Position numbers and translations under genes: made by a program
Shown here: in pieces, positions 22,929 through 35,586 of the stretch
How positions within the stretch are numbered: the stretch's first letter is position 1
Layout of the letters: the number at the start of each line of letters is the position of its first letter
Assembly (NCBI GenBank): GCA_007026445.1
Contig: VDMD01000006.1
Coordinates: forward strand, 1,054,001 to 1,118,000
Direction: 5' to 3'
DNA from: Schizophyllum amplum
Lineage: Eukaryota; Basidiomycota; Agaricomycetes; Agaricales; Schizophyllaceae
Length of the DNA: 64,000 nucleotides
Notes under the pieces: generated by a model
Databases searched by the model: none
Seen by the model: only the letters and a program-made list of their open reading frames with translations
Told to the model about the DNA's origin: nothing

Positions 22929-25900
22929 TCAGCATGCCGGGAGGAACGCAGACAGATTGGACCCAGGATAGAACCTGCGAGGGTGGTCAGAGACGGAGTG
23001 CGATCGGTACAGTTCACACAGAGAAATGAGAGACGTACCAGAACGTGACACCCAAGATAACGTAGAGGCACATCAGGATAAAGCCTACAGTTTGCAATCA
23101 GTTTGACGTTCAAGACTTGGCCGACCTCCGCGGACGCTTGAGACGCAGCAACGGCTGCAGCGCATGGGATCCTCCACGCGTGGAAAGCACAGACAAAGCC
23201 ACGACGCGCACCTTCTAACCAATTTGACTTGCCGTCTTGGACGACGTAGTTCACGACGAGCACTAAAACAACGGTCAGCCTCACAGGACCAGGACTACTC
23301 ATTGTAGAGTATATTTGGAAAACAGATGAAGGCGAGTAATATAAATGAGACAGCCAGAGTGAGGCAGTCCGAAGAGGCAGGGACAGATGAACGGCATATA
23401 TTTGCAGAGTACCGGATGCAAGAGCAGAAGACGGATGGATGCTCAGGAAGACAAAGTCGATGAAGCGGCGGTGATTTTGGAAACAGCCGCCCAGCAAGCA
23501 CAAGGCGCGAGCACCGAGCATACGCGCGCATGAAAGCAAAGGAGCGAAACTTCCGAACGGGGCGAAAAAACAGTCAACCGACGTCCACGCACCTGACAAG
23601 AACATCACGATAGACTGGTACGGGTCAAACAACAGGGTCAGCGGCTTTCCCATAATCCAGGCCAGGGTCACGATGAAGCTGCAGAATCCGTTAGCAAAGT
23701 TATCCGAGGCGAAGGCACGAGTGAATGAACGCACGGAATGACGAAGAGCGCAATTTGCTGGAGAATGAATGGTCAGCCTAATGGAGCAGTACCGCCTGCA
23801 ATGACATGACTCACGATACTCGAGCCCATCGCAACACCCATGGAGAGAGTCAGTTTGTCCTTTACTGCGACAGTCACCGCCGTTGCGTGTTCTGTCGGCG
23901 ACGTCAGCGAGAGTCCAATGAAAGATATATGCTGTCGATAGTACTCACCTGCCGCGTTGCCAACGATAGGAAGCAAGATAACACCGACGAACTCCTCGCT
24001 GATGCCACCGCCCTCCACCAAACCGTCGATGGAATCGACAAGCCATTCCGCCGTTACCGCAATGAGCTTTACATACGTTGTCAGATTCAAGTTGCACTCG
24101 ATAGCCTAAGACCACATACCACCGTGACCACCGCGAGCAAAAACAAGCACATGAACAGACTCAGCTGGGGCGTCTCTTCTTCCTCGTCTTCCTCGTGCTG
24201 CGCCTCTAAATCCGCCGCATGTCCCGCGTCAGCAGGGGGAATCGGCGCGCCCCCGAGCGTGCCGTCACCGTTGGGTGAGTCCACACGCGTAGCCTCCGTC
24301 ATCATAGGTGTCCTGCTCGTCAGCGTGCCCGTGCGGGACTCCACGGCGGTAACCTTGGCGTCCGTCTTGTTCTTCTTGAAGTCGAACAGCTTCTTCTCCC
24401 GCGGCGCGTACTTGTTCGTCTTCTGGATATCATCGTGCTTGTCATCATACATGCTCGCGTGCGAGTAAAGTTGGAACCAGAGGTAGGCGCCGTAGACTAA
24501 AAAGGTTGATCGAAGGAGGAAAAAGAAAGGGGGCAGCGTCAAAAGGGCGTTATCGAGTATAGAAAGAGGGGTACGCACTAAACAACAAGATGATGGAGAC
24601 CTGAATGTGCTTGTCAGTCAATATCTGTCGCTCGCAACGTCTCAGCTTACGCCTCTGCTCAAAGCCAGGATCGGGTAGCCCTGGTCAGAGTCGTTGTTGG
24701 TGTTGTCATCAGTCAACGCCAGATGATATGCGGCAGGCAGAAGGACCGCGATGACGGAGATAGTCAACAATGAGCTGTTGAGCTGTGTGGTGCCTAAGGA
24801 AATGCGCATAGCCCATTAGCAAGCTGTCCGAACAAATCACGAGCTGCGAGTACAACGGATAGGAATGATATAAGTCGTTCGATAACATCAGCTCGCAATG
24901 GGGCGCATGACGGCGTTTTTACTGGTAAGCGCCCGTGCCGTGAGGCGCTTAGCATCAGAGTGCAGCGAGACGGTTGGCTCGATAGGCACTCACGCCCAAA
25001 GCGGAAACAATGACCTCTGTCCTTGGCGCTTGGGGCCGCGCCGAGTCCACCCAGAGATTATCGGTCATCTGCTTGCACTCTGCCCAGATCGCCCAGCATG
25101 CCCAGCCCACCGATTGCAGTGCATATATAAGAGCGGACACTCACTAACGCCAAAGCCCTGCTCCGCGTACTTGAGACCGCCTGCGAAGAAACACATCCCG
25201 AGCACGAGGACTGCAGGGTTCGGTTATGGTCGTCTTCTCGCTTCTGTTGTACGGGAGGCGCTTACGCAGGTTACTCAGGACGGAGCCTATTACTACAGAG
25301 GGCAAAGTCATCAGCACACAGGTCGACGATCGAAGTGAGAGCGATGCCGCAGAGGAGGCGACAGGGGCGCATATATGCGTTTCAAAACTCACGCGAAGAT
25401 TGGACAAGGTCAAGCTTGCAGTGCACCAGCGAAATGATCTAGAAAAGGTGAGTTTCGGTGCGTGAATGAAGAGGATTGACTTACTGCAACAATAAGCTCG
25501 ACACTGGGCAAGGTCAGCTAGATTGAGGCGCATATATGCGTTGCTTACGCGTTTCCCTGCATTGCATAAGCGCGGGTAAGCAGCTGGATATTGAGAGACA
25601 CACTAATGTGGCATTGAGAAGACCCGCAAGTGTCTGGCCGACGCGCATTGACAGTTCATCCGTGGCAAAAGCGAGTAACTGGTGGACTTTAGCCGCTGAG
25701 CGATCATCGGGCGCATATACTCACTTTGGCGAGAGGGATGATGGCGAGGAAGGAGACTGTAACGGGGATCAGCGTTTGGGTCGATGCTCCGAGGGAGTGT
25801 ACGCACAGACGAAGGTCAGCGTATCCTTGTTTGAACCGATCGCGCTCTCGGGGATGAAGTTGAACGCCCACTGTCGCAGTCGTCAGCCTGACATGCGCGC

Positions 25901-26244
25901 CACAGCACCACGACCCTCACGCACCGAGAGAGGAATGAAGATCAGCAGAATATTCAAGTCTGAGGGGTTCGCCGGTCAGTCGGGATACGCGGCCACGAAA
26001 CTGACGACGCACATGAGGCCAATATGATCGACTTCAAACTCTGCCAGAAGCTCGGCGCGGGCCCCAGAGGTTTCGCAGGCTCAAGAAGACTCTGTCGCTT
26101 CGACCTTCGACGGGACATGCGGCGGGCGAGCTCAGGGTCGGCGGTCTGTGCTCGTTCGCGGTCGGGGCCGGCATGCGACGTTACGCTCCGCAGCGGAATC
26201 GGCTCGCTGGCGCTCTTGCCATTGGTAGGGTGTGAGTTCTCCAT
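22929..26244 (-). CDS. Vacuolar Ca2+/H+ antiporter (CAX family)
   Basis: A highly interrupted gene of about 17 exons. The basic, Ser-rich cytosolic N-terminus starts MENSHPTNGKSASEPI and contains RRMSRRRSKR. Exons then encode the first half of the exchanger (LAGLLNATLGNAVELIVAI, QSSLIGSVLSNLLLVLG), a long acidic central loop ending in EDEEEE (the CAX acidic motif), and the second half (GGGISEEFVGVILLPIVGNA then AEHATAVTVAVKDKLTLSMG). Both repeats carry the GNxxE ion-binding motif. The C-terminus is ILMCLYVILGVTFWFYPGSN. It exchanges cytosolic Ca2+ for vacuolar H+. The start at 26244 is the first ATG in the open frame. Two introns are unusually long for this genome (about 340-350 nt, near 23604-23264 and 25144-24794). 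Three introns share an ATATGCGCC motif just after the donor site. Confidence 0.93.
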
Positions 26245-28879
26245 CGACTGCTGTACCGTCGACTCTTCAGACGACTTGTGCTGGGCGTCTGCGCGGCTGG
26301 TCAGCGGGAATTCAGCGGACGGCTGTTGTTGTTTCGGCTAACCCATGATGGACGTGTGGCGTTGTACTTATATACAGCAAGGGTGGGAGCAGTTCAACAA
26401 GGCGATGCGACTCAAAGAAAACAGCAGAAGGAGGTCGTACAGCGAAGAGCTGTGGCCGTCTATGACAACTGGAGAGTTGCTGGCCGGCGTGGTGAGTGTC
26501 GGAAGAAAAGGAGCGAAGAAGGTCAGAGCGAGAATTCGGATCGCATGGCGACCAAAGATCGAAACAACGACGCAATTCAACCGGCACGTGTCACAAATAA
26601 TTCCAGCAACTTTCATCCTCTCTCCCGCCTTCCTCTGCGCCCTCAGACCTCTCTCGCATCGATCACACCAGAACTCAAGCATTTCACTTGATGCGCTTAC
26701 CTGCAATACTTGGGACGCTGTCGACACACGTGCGCGAATAGCCCTAAGGCCTCATGTTGCTCGCGTTCAATACGGCATGCTTCCGAGTCGGCCATATCCT
26801 ACACGAGTTCGCCGTGCTCTGCACAGAAAAACCTTGATTCTCCGAGATGATCCTATGCATGCCGACAGCATGAGTTACCTCGAGGTAACGGACACGCTCC
26901 TCGTCGCGCTCGACCCGTCGCACAAGGTCGACCCTACATAGGACATGATCGTGACGCAGAGGTACGTCTTCGCTCCAACTATCGAATCTCTGCGCGACCG
27001 CCTGCCCTGAAATCGATGTCACCCATACAAGCTTTGCCAAATGGGATGACAACGGGCACGCTGAACCCACGCATCCACTGACGCAAGGAAGGTGTAGTAA
27101 GAACGCTCAAGCAACGCCTGCACCCTGGGCCTCATTGACACGGCTGCGCGACGCCATCGTTAATCCTACTGCGCTTGTTAGCGAAAGCAGTCGCACGGGC
27201 GCTACTGCGCCTCCATCTCGCAAGTGGGCGTCGGGCCCATTCATTTGAATAATTCAACAGCGTTTGCGGACGCAGGTTCCGTAGCGGCGATGAGCGCAAC
27301 TACTGCGCTAGATTGGCGAGCAACTTCATGTACTGCCTTGGGCGCGCACAGTGCCCTAGACGGATCGACGACTGCTTTGCCGATGTGGGCGTGCTATCGT
27401 CGTCGATGCCGAGGGTGATGTCCCGCGGCTGTGGGCCGAACGCGGTGCCAACTACTATTCCGCTGGTAGGTCCACGATGAGTATAATTTATTATGGAAGT
27501 CATCACAGTGGCGAGGCGCGTGCTTGACCCACCTGTGGTTCGTCAAGATCATGTCTCAATCCCTATCACACTGGGGAGTAGAGTCACGTACCGGATTCTA
27601 CGGTTGGACGCTCAGTGCACCAGACGCCGTAGGGTTTGCCGGAAGGCGTGGACGAGCTCTTTGTCAAGGCTCTCGTCACGTCTGTACATGAGGCTGTACG
27701 TCCACTTTGACAAAGCCTTGCTGAATTTCTAGCTGAACTTTCATACGCGAGAGCGCGGGTAGAAACAATAACACACTGCCTTCTGTCTGAATGACATGCG
27801 AGGAACCCCGCTACGGGAGACCATACCTCTCGGACTTGCGTGGTTGTTCATCTTCGGCGCAAACGCCAGGCTCCCTTTTGGCTGGGTTGCCATGAGGGCC
27901 GGTTGACAATGGAGTGTTCAGCAATGATGGCCGCCTATTCACGCTGGGAATCCAAGGCACTACCCCTGCTGAAGCGCGTCGAAGTGGATATAGAATCCAG
28001 TAAAGGCAAAGAGCCGAGTTGGAGAAGAGGATCAGATTCACAACGTTGAAACGGAGTCACAGTCTGTGACTGTCAATGAACTGTCAGCTGACTTCGCGTC
28101 ACATGACTGAAGTTCAACTTCAATTACAGTACTTCCTGCGCCCCGGCAGCCGTTGCCACTGCCGGTGTACGACCATGTCTACACGGGCAAAGCCTACCGC
28201 GGCGGGATATGACAAATGAATGTATATATAATTACAAGCCGAATGAGCGTTACAGAACACCGGAGGTATGCACTGACGAAGAGATTGCAACCACCACCTG
28301 GTGTCGGATATTCAAGTATGCATATGAACGATTCGCTAGGATAAGTAAGATGCTGTGTACGATTGGCTGATACCGGAGATGGCAACCTCGAAGCGAAGGA
28401 AGGACTCCGGTCTGTGTGTATGGGGGATCGCTGTTCGTGTATGTGTAATAGCGGACGTAGAGGCGCGCGGCGACGTATCCGTGACCGCGGGCGTGTGTGT
28501 GATGAAAGCGGGACGGATAGCATGGCGAAGGTGATGCTTGCGATAACGAGGTTGCGCGACGACGGTCCGTTAGATAGTAAAATAAGGAGAGAAGCTAGAA
28601 GCAGGCGTCAGAACGATGTTGAACGCAGGAAGACAAAGCACGCACACGACTAGAACCCAAAGATGAAGACCATATATATTCTACCGTTGGCATAGTAGAA
28701 TGAGATGAAAAGCTGGACGACTCTGTCAGCACGATGGTAAAGGCAGGAGAATTGTGTACACACGCAACAAAATTTCCCGCGAAGAAGATCTTGTACATTC
28801 TACCGAAAACCAAAGACCCCGCTGTTTAACCCATTACGACCGATGTTCTGCGTTCTTTCGTGTTTGGGGCATCGGCATG
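26245..28879. other. 2.6 kb without a supported gene
   Basis: The beginning holds the promoter of the Ca2+/H+ exchanger. Around 27.3-27.5 kb the minus strand has a fragment (GPTSGIVVGTAFGPQPRDIT) that looks protein-like but has no continuation, perhaps a decayed gene. A near-perfect small palindrome (AGTCACAG/CTGTGACT) sits near 28053-28070. Nothing else is supportable. Confidence 0.35.
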
Positions 28880-30011
28880 CTAAGACGCCGCTTGGCCTTC
28901 CACGCTCCCGCTTGAGACCCTGCGCTTGTCGGATCCGTTCGAAGCGGGCATGGGCAAGGAGTCAAGGCGGCAGCTGCTGCTACGGGCGCGTGCCTTCTGC
29001 AGCAGACTGGGCGGGATCGGCGGGCTCGCGCGCTGCAGCTTGGGGTGGGCGGCAGGTGGACTGGTAGCCGGCGGCGGGCTGCGCACGACGGTGCCGCCAA
29101 GTACCGTGTTTGAATTGCCTAGTATCCCGCCCGCGTTGAGCGCGTAACTGCCGGCGTGAATGGGGCGTGGCGAGGCGAGAGGGAGGCCGAGGGGACTGAT
29201 ACCGCCCACTGACGACGTGGCAGACGAGGCCGGGGAGACGAGGCCCTGGGAGTATGCGCGGGGGAATGGATACTCGAATGGCACATCGTCGCGGGGGGCA
29301 GGGGTGCCGACGATATGCGAAGGCGAGTGAAGGGCGAGACTGGCGAGGTCGAGGCGGGGCGCTGAGGCAGAGGCGTTCATGGGTAGCTCGATGTTGTCTG
29401 GAGCGGTGTTGCGATCTGTCGAAGGCGGCGTGGCGGACGTGCCGCGGGGCGCGGAGCCCGGTGTCGCTAGATGGCCGTCGGAAGAGAAGGAGGGCGGTGG
29501 AGATGCGGCTCCTGGATTATCGCTCGGGTCTATATGAGCGGGTGAAGTAGCGCGATGACGTGCATGATTCGGGAGCGTGTCACTGGCGCGCTCGTTCTCC
29601 TCCGCGCCGGCGTCATTTCCGCGCTCGCGTGGTCCATCTTCAGGAACAGGCGAATCAATCATCGACTCGAAGGACACAGCTATCGAGCGTAACGGCCATC
29701 CCATGCGCAGGGCGGCCGCGATGAAAAGGGAGAAGGGGGAATGCGAAGAGCACAGGTGACTCACCATCGTCAAATACCACCGCCCACGTGTGGCTCGATC
29801 GAGTCTGATCCGTCTTGCATATTCCAAATGTTTTCCCGACTTGGCTTTCTCTTTCTCCACGAGACGCGGTTTCTGTTGTGGAATCTGATGTGCCTCGCCC
29901 CGCTCGAAATGTTTTGTTTTTCTTGGGTCCATCGCGCTCAGCAGCGACGCACTCTGAACTCGCTCTGAGCGGCAGTTCCCGTTTGTGGAAGCCCGCAGGA
30001 GCTACTCGCAT
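28880..30011 (-). CDS. Unknown Ser/Pro/Ala-rich low-complexity protein
   Basis: One intron is inferred (GTGAGT after AVVFDD, acceptor GATAG before VSFESMIDSPVPED). It lies within the stretch 29750-29660. The phase joins the frame starting MRVAPAGFHKRELPLRASSE at 30011 to the long downstream frame. The protein is dominated by Ser, Pro, Ala and short hydrophobic clusters (LDLASLALHSPSHI, GGISPLGLPLASPRP, PPIPPSLLQKARARSSS), typical of an intrinsically disordered regulatory protein with many possible phosphosites. No known domain is visible. An alternative start (MDPRKTKH, 29932) is in a frame that joins only by reading through the intron, so it is less likely. Upstream exons may be missing. Confidence 0.5.
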
Positions 30012-31067
30012 TCATCTCACCAGCTTCCGTGTACTGCCCTGCGCCCCGGATCCTGACAACGTGAAGACCCGAACCGCGGCGACTCTGCCGACCCTTGCCA
30101 TGCCGGCCTTCTGCGCTCTTCGCACTCTCCGGGCCTCGTGTATCGCTGCAAGATCTATTCAGCACGAAGCCAATCTTCATCATCTCTAAGGGCCGGCTGT
30201 ACGAGGGAGGACACGGACTCGTGCAGGACGCGTGAATGTCTTGCCGGGTGCATGGATCCATCGCAGGACGCATGGATATCGTGTTGGACGACGGCGCGCC
30301 ATCGTACTTAGCTGCGTCACAGGGCGTCCGCGCCAGAGCGATTACGGCGTGGTCCCGAATGGATTCTGTATTCTCGGCGACGAGTTGTGAATCGCGAGTC
30401 GCAAGACGTGTTCCACGACTTGTACGTGTACGCGCGCCGACGCGTCATGCGCGTGGTCGCGTTCAAGGTCGACCGTCATGCCCAGCGAGTCGATGCGTCA
30501 TGCCACTCGTCGTCAATCTCTCTTCCGGTTGAATAGCATCTCACTACCGGGATATGTCGCGACGCACGTACCTTGGAGGTGAGTAGCGTTTTGCAGTTGA
30601 GCGAGCTGATGTTGAGCTGAAATACCGTGCGGAATGCAGTTGTCAGGGATGTGGTTATACGCGCGAGCATGGTTCGTACGTACGGCGCCCATCCGCTTCC
30701 CAGTCAGCTCGACGGCGGACGCCTACCAGCCGCCTCACCCCTGCTGACAGTGACAGGGTTCAAACGTTCGACTTGGAGATTACTCGTGTCACCGACCATG
30801 AATGCAATATTGAATACAGTACCTTGCCATGAGCTGCACGACCGCGCCGACTATGTTACAATGAGCTTCATTGCGAGTTAGCCCACGCAGTCGGTCGCTG
30901 TATTCTCTGCATTGCGGACAGCTTTGATAGCCCAAGAAAAAAATCGATCAGCATCGTTATGAAGACATTTTGAGTAAAGTACACTTCGTGTATACCTGCC
31001 TGCAGCTCTCGCTCGACGACTTCCACTTCATCATTCTTGCCTTCACCCAGTTCATCTTCCCTTCAGT
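30012..31067. other. Intergenic, no gene seen
   Basis: The 5' flank of the low-complexity gene and 3' flank of the DUF1295 gene. A repeated motif, CAGGACGCGTGAAT/CAGGACGCATGGAT, occurs near 30224-30275. No gene is supported. Confidence 0.45.
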
Positions 31068-32394
31068 TCACTCCTTCTTCTCTTCAGCGCCCCAAACCAG
31101 CCTCTCCACCTCCTTCCTCTTCAGCGGCCCTTTCTGCTCGAGCATGAGCCCTTTGAACCAGGTATCCCACGGCTTGAACATCGCCACCCGCGCCTGGTAC
31201 GCCGCGTACGCCTCCGGATACTTGCTCACGCTGATCGACTCCGTGAACGGCGTCGAAGAGTAGAACAGCAGCGAGAGCGCCACGCCAGGGAACAGCGGCC
31301 ACAGCCGCGAGAGCATCACCCAGGTCGACGGCGCATTGATGATAGCCTTGAGCGAGAGCGGCGGCGCGCCGGTGTGTGGCGGGAGCACGGGAAATAGAGT
31401 GATGAGCCACTAAGAACGAGCAAGGTCAACACGTATGCGTGGCAGATCGCAAGGAAATGCAACGCACCCAGAACGTCTGCTCGCATGCAAAGTTGGGGTG
31501 CCGCACGTATGCCCACAGGCCGCGCGTTACGAATCCGCGACGCGCATCCGCAGGTACCCAGTTCAGACGTGCGCCAGGCCACTGCTGTGCGAGGTCGTAT
31601 GCCGGCACCGAAGTATCGCCCTTGTCCGCGGCGAGGATGGCATGCTTGTATGCGTGGAATGCGTACTGCTGGTTATCGGCTGTAAACTCGAGAGCCAGGT
31701 CGACAAGGGTGAGAGCGGCTAGCGCGTAGTCCGTGACGGTCAAAGGTGCGCGCGATTGGTACACTGACGCGATAGCAGTGGGGACGGCGATGTAGAGCAA
31801 GAGCATGTTCTGGATAGTCGCTGGTAGGAGTTTGAATACAGTGATTATCATACCTATCAGAAGACGTACCGATGAACGTGAGGTTCAAGACCTGGAAGAG
31901 CCAAGGAGGAATCTTCTGCCTAAGGACAGCCCAGCGGTAGTCCTCGTCCTTACTTCGCGAGGTAAGCAATAGCACGGCGACATATCTGCATGCACTCACA
32001 GGCTGAACAATCCGCGTCGCCACGTGTTGTAGCTTAACCTGTGCACGTCACCGTGTCAGTGGACGCGCGTCAATGATGCATTCGCTGCATACCTCGACAT
32101 CCAGGTCACCACCAGCGCCAGCATCAAGACAGCGCGTGGGCTTAGCTCATTTGGCACGTCCAGCTCCTTCGGCGTGTAAGGGAACAGAAAGAAAGGCTGT
32201 GTGTTCGGGAAAAGAGGCAGCAGTGCGAAATACGCGGTATAGATCGTCGGGAGGAACGTCCAGACGCGGTCGACCTGGGAGACATTCGATGTCACGAGCG
32301 ATGCAATGTACGTCGCCACCGTCGTGAAGGTGCAGAACTGCACCGGCCAGTGGTATTCCGGGGGAAAGTAGGACAGCAGCGGGTCCAGCAACAT
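31068..32394 (-). CDS. DUF1295 / steroid reductase-like membrane protein
   Basis: Exons start at 32394 (MLLDPLLSYFPPEYHW). In order they carry SQVDRVWTFLPTIYTAYFAL, a small exon (RLSYNTWRRGLFSL), KDEDYRWAVLRQKIPPWLF, a long exon with several membrane segments, and a last exon ending GAEEKKE. The DUF1295 signature is strong: VDRVW, DYRW, then GFVTRGLWAYVRHPNFACEQ (the RHPNY/F motif of NADPH-binding 5-alpha-reductase-like and isoprenylcysteine methyltransferase-like proteins) and FTESISVSKYPEAYAAYQ. It should be a multi-pass ER-type membrane protein using NADPH. The substrate is unknown. The small-exon phases and conserved motif order support the model. Confidence 0.9.
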
Positions 32395-32801
32395 GGTGGC
32401 AGGAAGGAAGGAGGGGAATTGAGCGGACGCGTCGTGCTACGATCCGGGGTTGGCGGGGGCGCGCGATCGGACGCGTGGCGTCATTGTCGACGCGTCGCGT
32501 GACTCTTTTCCAGAACCCATGGTCTCGAAGTTGAAGTTGAAGTTCAAGGTCAGTATCGACCACTCGAGATCACCGACGAGTAGGATCGCACATACGCTTC
32601 GCTCCTGCAAAATACACGCAGTTATATCGTGAGCCAATTGATAAGCCACTCGGCATACATCATATCTGCGCATGCCACTGCCGGACCAGTGTCTGCCTAT
32701 CTCACCGACGGCCGGGCCGCCTCCGCATCTGCAGGGGAATATCATGGACTACATCTCTGGCTTCTCCTCTCACGGTGAAGGGCGCTCTATATCGGACGAG
32801 G
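32395..32801. other. Divergent promoter region
   Basis: The shared upstream region of the leftward DUF1295 gene and the rightward carboxylesterase. No gene. A direct short repeat (AAGTTGAAGTTGAAGTTCAAG) sits near 32526-32548. Confidence 0.45.
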
Positions 32802-35212
32802 ATGCTCGTCCCGCTCTTGTCCATTGCATCGATTTGTCTTCAACCCTTCCCCGTCCCTTGGAAAGCTTCTCCCTCGTCTCTCTCCACACACCTCGACGTC
32901 CGCCTGAACACGGGCATCTATCGAGGTGTCTCGACCGCTAACGCGACAGAGAAATGGCTTGGCATACCTTACGCCCTTCCCCCGGTTGGTGACCGCCGAT
33001 TCTCCGCACCGGTGCCCCTCCCGCGCATACGATGGACAGCTAGCGGAACCATGGCTGACAAATTCGGCAACGCTTGCCCTCAGCCGCCAGCAGACAATTT
33101 AGGTGCGCCAATAAGCGAAGATTGCCTGTATCTCAATGTTCGTCTTTCTTTGCTCGAGCCTTTTGTCTGACGTTGATATCTGCACAATCAGGTATACAGG
33201 CCCGAAGGTACGAAGGCAAGCGATAATCTACCCGTATTATTCTGGATCCATGTCAGTGCGGTCCCATGATGTTGATGATACGCTGACTGCCGGCAGGGAG
33301 GTGCATGGACGACAGGGTATACCTGTACCCTTCCTGTTAAACCGACAGTTTTCATAGTAGTTCGTCAGGTCCGGAAGCCTAACATCTCCCCGGTTCGACT
33401 CGGATCCAACTCGTACGTCGTTGATGATCAGACGTGCTGTAGCGCCTCTCAACCCTATTCCAGGAATCATATCTCGCAGCGTAGCTATGGGAAAACCTCT
33501 CATATACGTCTCAATGTATGCCGGGTTGTTATCCTTGCGCGACCTAGCCACTGACCAGACTACAGTAATTACCGACTGAACACCTTTGGCTTCGTATGTT
33601 CTTCCCTTTTTATGTCTGCGCATCGTGCATGACCTTGCCTGACCCTGTCAGCTGGCCAGCGCGCGCCTTTCTCCAAGCGATTTGAACGCAGGCTTCCAAG
33701 ACCAGCAGCTCGCTTTGAGATTTGTGCATGACAATATCGCTGCGTTCGGCGGCGATCCGGACAAGGTCAGTATACTGTCATTGTTAAGTCCATTTCTACA
33801 GGTCCAGATCCTGACCGCCAAATTTGAACGACAGGTGACTCTCTGGGGCCAATCGTCTGGCGGCGGCAGCGTCAAGGCGCACTTCCTCTATCCACTTCCT
33901 GGAAAGCCGCTTTTTCGTGCAGGTATAGCAAACTCAGATACAGGGCCGTTGTGAGTACCACACCATTCGATAACTTGCCGCCTTCAGGAAGCTCCTCGCA
34001 GACTGCTTGCTGACGAGTATCAACAGCAAAAATTCGCCCGACGCGTCTACGTACGACAAGGCTGGGATGCCTTTCGATCGTCTCCTGCACGCAACTCGAT
34101 GTGCACGGGTCAGGGACAAGATGCAGTGCCTCAAAGAGATGCCGTTCCAGGTTCGCTTTCTACCCGGTCGTCGGTCTCAAATAAGAGCTTGAACCTTGCC
34201 TGTCAGACGCTGCTGAATATCAGTAACACCATGATAGAATCTACGCTGAATATGCAGCTCTGGGAACCCGCAATCGGTCCGCCCGGAAGCGTCTTCCCCG
34301 AGCGCGCATTCACGAGGATGCGACGCGGTGATTTCTTGCATTTGCCGTACATGGCGGGCACGAATGTCAGTTCCGTATCTCTCTTCTCGAATGTGACTGC
34401 GAGTGAGGCTCACACGGTGCGCCAATTATCTCCAGCTCAACGAAGGCACGCGCCTCAGCATCGACGTCTACAACCTCTCCATCGGTTCCCCGCAAGAAGA
34501 TGCCGCCTTCGACTCATTCGTCGCTCGCCTCCTCATCGACAACAGCACCTTGTCCTCAGCTACTCTAGAACACATCCGCGCCCTCTACCCCGCGAGCGAC
34601 ATGCGCCTCGGCGGGCCTTACCATACGGGCGACAGCCTCTTTGACCGTGCGGCGGCGTGGTACGGCGATGAGATGTATCTCGGCGCGCGCAGGCTGTTCT
34701 TCGACAACGCCATCGGCCGCCAGCCACTCTACGCATACCACTACCAGGAATCTATACCTGGGAGAGACGCGTATCTTGGCGGTGAGTCAATCTGAGCATC
34801 GGAGTATCGGTAAGACGCTGACCTGTATTTGTGGCACCAGTCGCGCACGGCTGGGAGTTGCCGCTCATTTTTGGGCCTGTTCCGCAGGGGGTGAATATGA
34901 CATTTGCGGATCAGCTGTTGGATTATTATGTGAACTTTGTGAACGACATGGAGCCTGGAGGTATGGTGCATTCTACCACTACAAGGAGGGCAGTGTACTA
35001 ATCAGACGTGTGCTTCAGGCGGATGGAAAGTCTATAGCACGGATGCGAAGAGTGTTCTCCAGCTGAGAAGCGTCAACTTGACGATGATCCCCGATGGTGA
35101 GCCTCTAGTGTCTTCGTGGCGGGCTTCATTGTTAAAGGACGTGGCAGATTGGGATAAGAAACGGACAGAATATCTGTGGTCGCAGGCCGTTCTTGATGAG
35201 TTCGAGAAGTGA
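32802..35212 (+). CDS. Secreted type-B carboxylesterase/lipase
   Basis: The start at 32802 gives a signal peptide (MLVPLLSIASICLQPFPVPW); an upstream GTG frame is ignored. About ten introns. The family order is complete: GIPYALPPVGDRRF, SEDCLYLNVYRPEG, the oxyanion-hole segment WIHGGAWTTGSGS, VSINYRLNTFGF, GFQDQQLALRFVHDNIAAFG, GGDPDKVTLWGQSSGGGS (catalytic Ser in GQSSGG), GTNLNEGT near the acidic residue, and AHGWELPLIFG with the catalytic His. A correct frame through 33260-33600 needs three small introns; each has GT-AG ends and restores the conserved sequence. A final intron ending GGCAG before DWDKKRTEYLW gives the terminus at 35212. It probably hydrolyses carboxyl esters outside the cell. 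Confidence 0.9.
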
Positions 35213-35586
35213 ATGCGCAGGAAGGTCCTCGTGGATACCTGAAGTCATACTGCTCTTTGCAAGCGAACGATGTTATCATGTGATCGTGCGATCTTCAATA
35301 TCCGGCGAGGCACGTGCATCTTCCTGCCGTGACCACTGACGACGCGTCCTCACGCCGACTCCAGAACTTCTCGCCTTCATCTCGGTCGCTAGTTCTGTGT
35401 ACACGTAAAGGAAGACCACTATGGACACGGAAATGCCCAACAGGCGCGTCCGAGATGCGCTTCGTGCACTCCACCGGCGCCGACGCGACGCGCGTATGCT
35501 GCCACACCCTGGACGATACAAGTGCGGTGCGATCAACTTATAATGACCCAAGTCTGGCGAATGAGAGAGCTGTCTCTTCCTCTGCA
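35213..35586. other. Intergenic
   Basis: Between two genes on the same strand; no motif or gene seen. Confidence 0.5.

Noticed and set aside
22760..23734. 324-codon open frame on the minus strand
   Set aside because: It is the exchanger's exon read through a 340 nt intron; conserved CAX sequence only fits the spliced model.
29800..29932. MDPRKTKH start for the low-complexity protein
   Set aside because: That frame continues only by reading through an intron with good GT-AG signals; the other frame splices without conflict.
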